Assembly (NCBI GenBank): GCA_016780605.1
Contig: JADHLS010000024.1
Location: forward strand, 1 to 16,782
DNA from: Reyranella sp.
GTDB lineage: Bacteria; Pseudomonadota; Alphaproteobacteria; Reyranellales; Reyranellaceae
DNA length: 16,782 bases
Reading direction: 5' to 3'
Shown: in pieces, positions 12,715-16,782 of the stretch
Layout: each line of letters starts with the position of its first letter
How positions within the stretch are numbered: the first letter of the stretch is position 1
Notes under the pieces: model-generated
Seen by the model: the letters and a program-made list of their open reading frames with translations, nothing else
What the model was told of the DNA's origin: nothing
Databases searched by the model: none
Program-made: the position numbers and the translations under genes

Positions 12715-14819
12715 GTATGCACAATTCTCTCACAATGCATACCCGGCCGTTCCTTCTGATGGCCGTGCTGACGGTGGCGAGCGGAGCGCAGGCGCAGACG
12801 ACGCCGCCCGATCCGTTCGGCCCGGGCACCGGCGCCTCGACCGTGCTGCCCGCAGTCACCGTGACCGCGCCGGCCTCGCTCGAGTCCGAGCCCACCGACG
12901 CGGCGAGCGAAAAGCGAATCTCGGGCGAGACCCTGAACACGCGGCCCGTCGAACGCCCGGGCGAGGTCCTGGAAGCCGCCCCTGGCCTGATCGTCACGCA
13001 GCACAGCGGCGAGGGCAAAGCCAACCAGTACTTCCTGCGCGGCATGAACCTCGATCACGGCACCGACCTCGCGATCTGGCTGGACGGCATGCCGATCAAC
13101 ATGCGCACGCACGGCCACGGCCAGGGCTATGCCGACATCAACTTCCTGATCCCCGAGCTGCTGGAGAAGATGCTGGTCAAGAAGGGACCGTATTGGGCCG
13201 AGGAAGGCGACTTCGCCTCGGCCGGCTCGCTGCGTCTTGCCTACGCCGACCGGCTGGAGCGCAGCGTCGTGCAGGCGACCGGCGGCAGCTTCGGCTACTG
13301 GCGCGGCCTCGCCGCGGGCTCGATGGCATTCGGCCAGGGCTCGCTCACCGCGGCCGGCGAGGTCGTGTTCTATGACGGGCCGTGGCAGGCCTCCGACGCC
13401 TTGCGCAAGTTCAATACCTTCCTGCGCTACAGCGAAGGCACGCCGGAGAGCGGGTTCTCCATCACCGCGCTCGCCTACACCAACTCCTGGCATTCGACCG
13501 ACCAGATCCCGGTGCGCGCCGTTTCCGACGGCAGCCTCAGCCGCTTCGGCGCCGTCGACCAGACCGACGGCGGCGACACCCAGCGCTATTCGCTCAGCAT
13601 GCGCTGGGGCCAGAGCAACGACAGAGGGGCGAGCATCGTCGAGGCTTATGCGATCTATTCGACGTTGAACCTGTTCAACAACTTCACCTACTTCCTCGAC
13701 AATCCCGATCTCGGCGACCAGTTCCAGCAGAGCGACAAGCGCAAGATCCTGGGGCTGAATGCAAGCCAGTCGTTCCGCCACAAGCTCGCAGGATTCCTGT
13801 CGGAGACCACGGTCGGCACGCAGGTGCGCTACGACGACATCGGCGTCGGCCTGTTCAACACCTTCCAGCGCACCGCCTACAACACCGTGCGCTACGACCA
13901 GGTGAGCGAAAGCAGCATCGGCATCTACGCCAAGAACACGACGGCCTGGACCGACTGGCTGAAAGTGACGCTGGGCGTGCGCGGCGATCTGTTCATGGCC
14001 TCGGTCGACAGCACGACGCTCTCGGCGAACTCGGGCTACAGCTCAGCGTTCCTGGCCAGCCCCAAGGCCGGCATCGTGTTTGGTCCGTTCGACAAGACCG
14101 AGTTCTATCTGAACGGTGGCTTCGGCTATCACAGCAACGACGCGCGCGGTGCTACCATCGCGGTGAACCCGGCCGATCCCACTCAGCCCATCGCCGCTGT
14201 GCCACTTTTGGTGCAATCCAAGGGCGCCGAGGTCGGCGTGCGCAGCCAGGCGATCAAAGGTTGGGACACCTCGCTCGCCGTCTTCCTGCTCGACTTCAAT
14301 TCGGAGCTCGTCTTCCTGGGCGATGCCGGCACGACCGAGGCGAGCCGGCCCAGCCGGCGCATCGGCGTGGAATGGACCAACAGCTACCGGCCGACCTCCT
14401 GGGCCTCGGTCGATCTCGACCTCGCTTTCACGCGCGCGCGCTTCTCGGACTATTCGCCGGAGGGCAACTTCATCCCGGGCGCGCCCGATTTCGTCGGCTC
14501 GGGCGGCATCACGCTCGGCGCCGACACCGGCTGGTTCGGCGCCTTGCGGGTTCGCAGCCTGGGACCGCGGCCGCTCACCAGCGACGGCAGCGTCTACACG
14601 TCGTTTACCACCACCCTGAACGGGCGCCTGGGCTACATCTTCGACTCAGGCATCAAGCTCAATCTCGACGTGTTCAACATCCTGAATACGCAGGCGAGCC
14701 AGATCGACTACTTCTACGTCTCGCGTTTGCCGGGCGAGCCGGCGGCGGGCGTGGCCGACCGCCACTTCCACCCCGTGGAGCCGACAGCGTTCCGTCTGAC
14801 GTTGGCGAAGGCCTTCTAG
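12711..14819 (+). CDS. TonB-dependent outer-membrane receptor (probable nickel, cobalt or cobalamin-related uptake)
   Basis: A 702-aa TonB-dependent receptor. A signal peptide precedes cleavage near AQA (26-28), a TonB-box-like LPAVTVTA lies at 46-53, the plug domain at about 65-175 includes LRGMNLDHGTDLAIWLDGMP and the His-bearing loop RTHGHGQGY (His134, His136), and the rest reads as alternating beta-barrel strands ending in a terminal Phe (LAKAF). The NikR operator at its start argues for uptake of nickel or a nickel complex; the upstream cobalamin riboswitch could add cobalamin control. Starts at 12711, 12717 and 12735 are possible: 12711 overlaps an upstream stop, 12717 has GAGAG at good spacing, and 12735 would give the most typical signal peptide. 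A TTGACC (12700-12705) might serve as a -35, in which case a leaderless mRNA beginning near 12735 is conceivable. Confidence 0.92.
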   Translation: MSMHNSLTMHTRPFLLMAVLTVASGAQAQTTPPDPFGPGTGASTVLPAVTVTAPASLESEPTDAASEKRISGETLNTRPVERPGEVLEAAPGLIVTQHSGEGKANQYFLRGMNLDHGTDLAIWLDGMPINMRTHGHGQGYADINFLIPELLEKMLVKKGPYWAEEGDFASAGSLRLAYADRLERSVVQATGGSFGYWRGLAAGSMAFGQGSLTAAGEVVFYDGPWQASDALRKFNTFLRYSEGTPESGFSITALAYTNSWHSTDQIPVRAVSDGSLSRFGAVDQTDGGDTQRYSLSMRWGQSNDRGASIVEAYAIYSTLNLFNNFTYFLDNPDLGDQFQQSDKRKILGLNASQSFRHKLAGFLSETTVGTQVRYDDIGVGLFNTFQRTAYNTVRYDQVSESSIGIYAKNTTAWTDWLKVTLGVRGDLFMASVDSTTLSANSGYSSAFLASPKAGIVFGPFDKTEFYLNGGFGYHSNDARGATIAVNPADPTQPIAAVPLLVQSKGAEVGVRSQAIKGWDTSLAVFLLDFNSELVFLGDAGTTEASRPSRRIGVEWTNSYRPTSWASVDLDLAFTRARFSDYSPEGNFIPGAPDFVGSGGITLGADTGWFGALRVRSLGPRPLTSDGSVYTSFTTTLNGRLGYIFDSGIKLNLDVFNILNTQASQIDYFYVSRLPGEPAAGVADRHFHPVEPTAFRLTLAKAF
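12715..12742. promoter_or_regulatory. NikR operator at the TonB receptor start
   Basis: GTATGC (12715-12720) and GCATAC (12737-12742) are perfect inverted half-sites separated by exactly 16 bp, extended by one more pair (A12721/T12736). The known E. coli NikR site is GTATGA-N16-TCATAC, so both half-site sequence and spacing match. The operator covers the in-frame ATGs at 12717 and 12735 of the receptor gene, which is next to divergent nikR. Confidence 0.88.
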
Positions 14820-14866
14820 AGGTGAGGTCGCTGGCTGAGACCAACCGTCCACTGCATAATGGCGCG

Positions 14867-15280
14867 ATGGGGCGCGATACCATCAAGAAGCCGGCCAAGA
14901 CTGGCAGCAAGACCGGCGACAAGACCTCGTTGCACTTACGGATCGACTTCGGCGGCGAGCGTTCGATCGGGCCCGGCAAGATCCGCCTGCTCGAGCTGGT
15001 CAACGAGACCGGATCGATCTCGGCGGCCGGCCGCGCGCTTGCCATGTCCTACCGTCAGGCGTGGCTCCTGATCGCGGAGCTGAACCATATGTTCCGCGAG
15101 CCTGTGGTCGTGGCGCAGACCGGCGGCGGCGGTGGCGGCGGCGCGGTGGTGACCGAGACCGGCAACGACATCGTGCGCCTCTATCGCGAGATGGAGCGGC
15201 GCGCCCATGGCGCCTCGACCCCGGAGATCCGCTCGCTCGCCCGCCTGCTCATGCCCGGCGCGTCGACCAAGGTCCACTAG
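14867..15280 (+). CDS. Stand-alone ModE-type winged-helix regulator
   Basis: A 137-aa protein equivalent to the N-terminal DNA-binding half of ModE. IGPGKIRLLELV leads to the helix-turn-helix TGSISAAGRALAMSYRQAW (48-66), followed by the glycine-rich wing with seven Gly (86-92) and VVTETGNDIVRLYREME, the usual dimerisation helix. The C-terminal molybdate-binding (TOBE) domains of full ModE are absent, so molybdate sensing is uncertain. A basic Lys/Thr-rich N-terminus of about 20 residues precedes the fold. The ATG at 14867 has no clear ribosome-binding site; a GTG at 14822, two bases after the receptor stop, is an in-frame alternative. It is probably co-transcribed with the receptor, and a ModE-type palindrome lies just downstream, before the DUF2325 gene. 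Confidence 0.88.
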   Translation: MGRDTIKKPAKTGSKTGDKTSLHLRIDFGGERSIGPGKIRLLELVNETGSISAAGRALAMSYRQAWLLIAELNHMFREPVVVAQTGGGGGGGAVVTETGNDIVRLYREMERRAHGASTPEIRSLARLLMPGASTKVH

Positions 15281-15344
15281 GCGGCGCGAACGATCAGGAC
15301 GGCGCCAATCCGCAGCCTTGCCTCCGCCGCGGGATTCTGCCAGC

Positions 15345-15372
15345 CTCGTTATATTCGTATGGATATATCGAG
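15345..15372. promoter_or_regulatory. ModE-type operator (Mo-box-like palindrome)
   Basis: CTCGTTATAT (15345-15354) and ATATATCGAG (15363-15372) are inverted arms matching at nine of ten positions around an 8-bp spacer. The core CGTTATAT-N8-ATATATCG matches the known ModE operator pattern of CGnTATAT inverted arms. The site ends two bases before the ATG of the DUF2325 gene, so a bound regulator would block its transcription or lie across its start. Confidence 0.8.
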
Positions 15373-15374
15373 CG

Positions 15375-16646
15375 ATGACGTCGATCCCGCGTTTCGATCC
15401 TATCAAGTCCATTGGCGACTTCGCCGCCCACAACGGTACGTTGCGCAGCCAGCTGTTCGTCGCGCTGCCGCCCAAGATGATCCAGCCGATCCTCGAGGCC
15501 GAGGTCCGCCAGGTTGGGCGCCGCCGCAAGATCTGGGAGCTGTCAAACCAATTGCACTGCTCGATCGTGGGTACGTGCCTGGCGACGGCCGACCTGCGTC
15601 AGATCCTGGTGAAGGCGAAGGTGGTGCTGGACGGCGCCTCCGAGCACGACCTGCATCGCCAGGGCGTGGCACTGGCGGGCCAGCACGATGGCCTGGGCAA
15701 GCTGCTTCACAAGACGCTCGACCGGCTTCATCGCACGATGGTCTCGCGTTTCGACAAGGCCGGGACGGTCGACGCGGTCCGTTCCCTGTGGCGTGAGGCC
15801 GTCAGTCAAGGCGACATCCCGGGCGCTTACTGGGCGGCGATGACACACCCGGCGACCAACGACGCTCTGATCCGCGAGATCTTCGGCGACGTGCACATGC
15901 TTTCGCATCTCGTCGGCGCCGCCAACCGCGCCGACATTCGACGATTGAGCGCGCTCGAGGCCGAAAATGCCGCCTTGCACGACAAGCTCGCACGCCAGCA
16001 GGACCATCTGCGCGACGGCATCACGCGGCGCGATGCGAAGATCCGCGAGCTGGGCGATGCGCTCGCCCGCCGGATCGCCGAGCAGCCGGCGGCGGCGGAC
16101 GTCGCTTCCGACGCCGCGGCGCTCACCGATCTTGTGGCGAGCCTGGAGCAACGGCTGCGCCGCGAGGCCAACCGCAACGCCGCGCTCGAGGAGCGGCTGG
16201 CGAGGACCAACGAGGAACTGGGTCGTGAGCGCGCCGAGCGCAGCGGCCTGGTGCGCAGCGAAGCCGCGCTGCGCGAGGAGCTGGGCGCCGTCGAGGCGAG
16301 CTTCCGACCCCAAGACGAGCCCGCCAGCCCCGCGGCGGCGCCCGCTTCTCTTTCGGGCCTCACGTTGCTCTATGTCGGCGGCCGCAGCGTCGGTCACCTG
16401 CAGGCGCTCAGCGAGCGGCTCGGTGCGTCGTTCTTGCATCACGACGGCGGCATCGAGGACCGCAGCGGTCTTCTCGGCGGCCTGGTGAGCCGGGCCGACG
16501 TCGTCCTGTTCCCGGTCGACTGCATCAGCCACGAGGCCGTGACCAACCTCAAGCGCCTGTGCCGCCAGACGGCCAAGCCCTTCATGCCGCTGCGCAGCAG
16601 CGGGATGGGCTCGTTCGCGGCCGCCCTCTTCAAACTCCGCGATTAG
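15375..16646 (+). CDS. DUF2325-domain protein with central coiled coil
   Basis: A 423-aa protein in three parts. The N-terminal region (about 1-185) carries the conserved-looking segment LHCSIVGTCLATADLRQIL with Cys62 and Cys68 spaced by five residues after His61. A charged helical, coiled-coil-like region follows (about 190-310), then a proline/alanine linker, then the DUF2325 domain (about 330-423): LLYVGGRSVGHLQALSERLG, LHHDGGIEDRSG, VDCISHEAVTNLKRLC and a final FAAALFKLRD. The function of DUF2325 is not established; the Cys and His residues suggest metal or cofactor binding. The start at 15375 follows the ModE-type operator by two bases and has only a weak GAG ribosome-binding site. Its stop borders an IS end. 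Confidence 0.9.
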   Translation: MTSIPRFDPIKSIGDFAAHNGTLRSQLFVALPPKMIQPILEAEVRQVGRRRKIWELSNQLHCSIVGTCLATADLRQILVKAKVVLDGASEHDLHRQGVALAGQHDGLGKLLHKTLDRLHRTMVSRFDKAGTVDAVRSLWREAVSQGDIPGAYWAAMTHPATNDALIREIFGDVHMLSHLVGAANRADIRRLSALEAENAALHDKLARQQDHLRDGITRRDAKIRELGDALARRIAEQPAAADVASDAAALTDLVASLEQRLRREANRNAALEERLARTNEELGRERAERSGLVRSEAALREELGAVEASFRPQDEPASPAAAPASLSGLTLLYVGGRSVGHLQALSERLGASFLHHDGGIEDRSGLLGGLVSRADVVLFPVDCISHEAVTNLKRLCRQTAKPFMPLRSSGMGSFAAALFKLRD

Positions 16647-16649
16647 GGT

Positions 16650-16782
16650 CGAGACTCATTAAATCCACCATACGATAGCGGCAGCGAGGCAGACCGAGGC
16701 GAGGAAGTTTCGGGCTAACCTGTCGTATCGAGTGAAGATGCGTCGGAAGTCCTTGAGGCGACAGAAGGCATTCTCGATGTGA
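16650..16782 (-). mobile_element. Insertion sequence end, IS5-type (partial)
   Basis: The last 130 bases carry the 3' end of an IS5-type transposase gene on the minus strand and a short non-coding terminus. The outer end lies within a few bases of the DUF2325 stop codon; the exact terminal repeat cannot be fixed because the other end is outside the window. Confidence 0.65.
16659..16782 (-). CDS. IS5-family transposase (C-terminal fragment at window edge)
   Basis: Forty C-terminal residues are visible, beginning HIENAFCRLKDFRRIFTRYD and ending VCLAAAIVWWI before TAA. The E-N-x-F-x-x-L-K-x-F-R-R-I-x-T-R-Y-D-K/R pattern is the conserved region around the catalytic Glu of IS5-family DDE transposases. 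The N-terminal part and the rest of the element lie beyond the right edge; whether the element is intact is unknown. Confidence 0.88.
   Translation of the reverse strand, partial: HIENAFCRLKDFRRIFTRYDRLARNFLASVCLAAAIVWWI

Noticed and set aside
13382..15280. A long frame joining the receptor region to the ModE-type gene
   Set aside because: Only the part after 14822/14867 encodes the ModE fold. The upstream part is an out-of-frame shadow of the TonB receptor.
1..16782. CRISPR array, tRNA or rRNA genes, phage or defence systems
   Set aside because: No regularly spaced short repeats, no tRNA-like cloverleaf or rRNA signatures, and no recognisable phage or defence proteins were seen on either strand.

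Overview
The window is high-GC DNA with short intergenic gaps, several ATGA start/stop overlaps and Rhodospirillales/Rhizobiales-like gene content, so it most likely comes from an alphaproteobacterium. The genus cannot be fixed from sequence alone. No rRNA, tRNA or CRISPR array was seen. Most of the window is ordinary chromosomal housekeeping and metal or sulfur accessory content.

Region 1 (1-4885, minus strand) is the phosphate operon pstS-pstC-pstA-pstB-phoU-phoB; phoB runs off the left edge. A PhoB-box array of three 7-mers at 11-bp period lies upstream of pstS. A 10-bp hairpin separates pstS from pstC.

Region 2 (4886-5571) is a roughly 390-bp structured intergenic stretch. It holds an 8-bp-arm inverted repeat and a terminator-like hairpin with a T run. 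It leads to a small WYL-like protein of 97 aa on the plus strand.

Region 3 (5778-10881) is a sulfatase locus. A divergent LysR-type regulator faces a secreted arylsulfatase, a 53-aa exported peptide, a membrane-anchored TAXI-type binding protein and a formylglycine-generating enzyme that would activate the sulfatase. A perfect palindrome lies in the LysR/sulfatase gap. The locus is bracketed by two direct copies (about 89% identical over 216 bp) of the WYL-like gene; the second copy (11116-11331) lacks the N-terminal part. A cupin gene on the minus strand converges on that copy with overlapping stop codons.

Region 4 (11742-16646) is a trace-metal regulatory block. It contains a plus-strand cobalamin riboswitch with its own promoter and an RBS-sequestering stem, nikR on the opposite strand, a NikR operator (GTATGC-N16-GCATAC) at the start of a TonB-dependent receptor, a stand-alone ModE DNA-binding domain, and a ModE-type palindrome 2 bp before the start codon of a DUF2325 protein. 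Nickel, cobalamin/cobalt and molybdenum control signals therefore sit within 5 kb. The strangest point is that the open frame fed by the riboswitch lies antisense to nikR and ends in an ATGA overlap with the TonB receptor gene.

Region 5 (about 16650-16782) is the C-terminal end of an IS5-type transposase on the minus strand, inserted directly after the DUF2325 stop codon.
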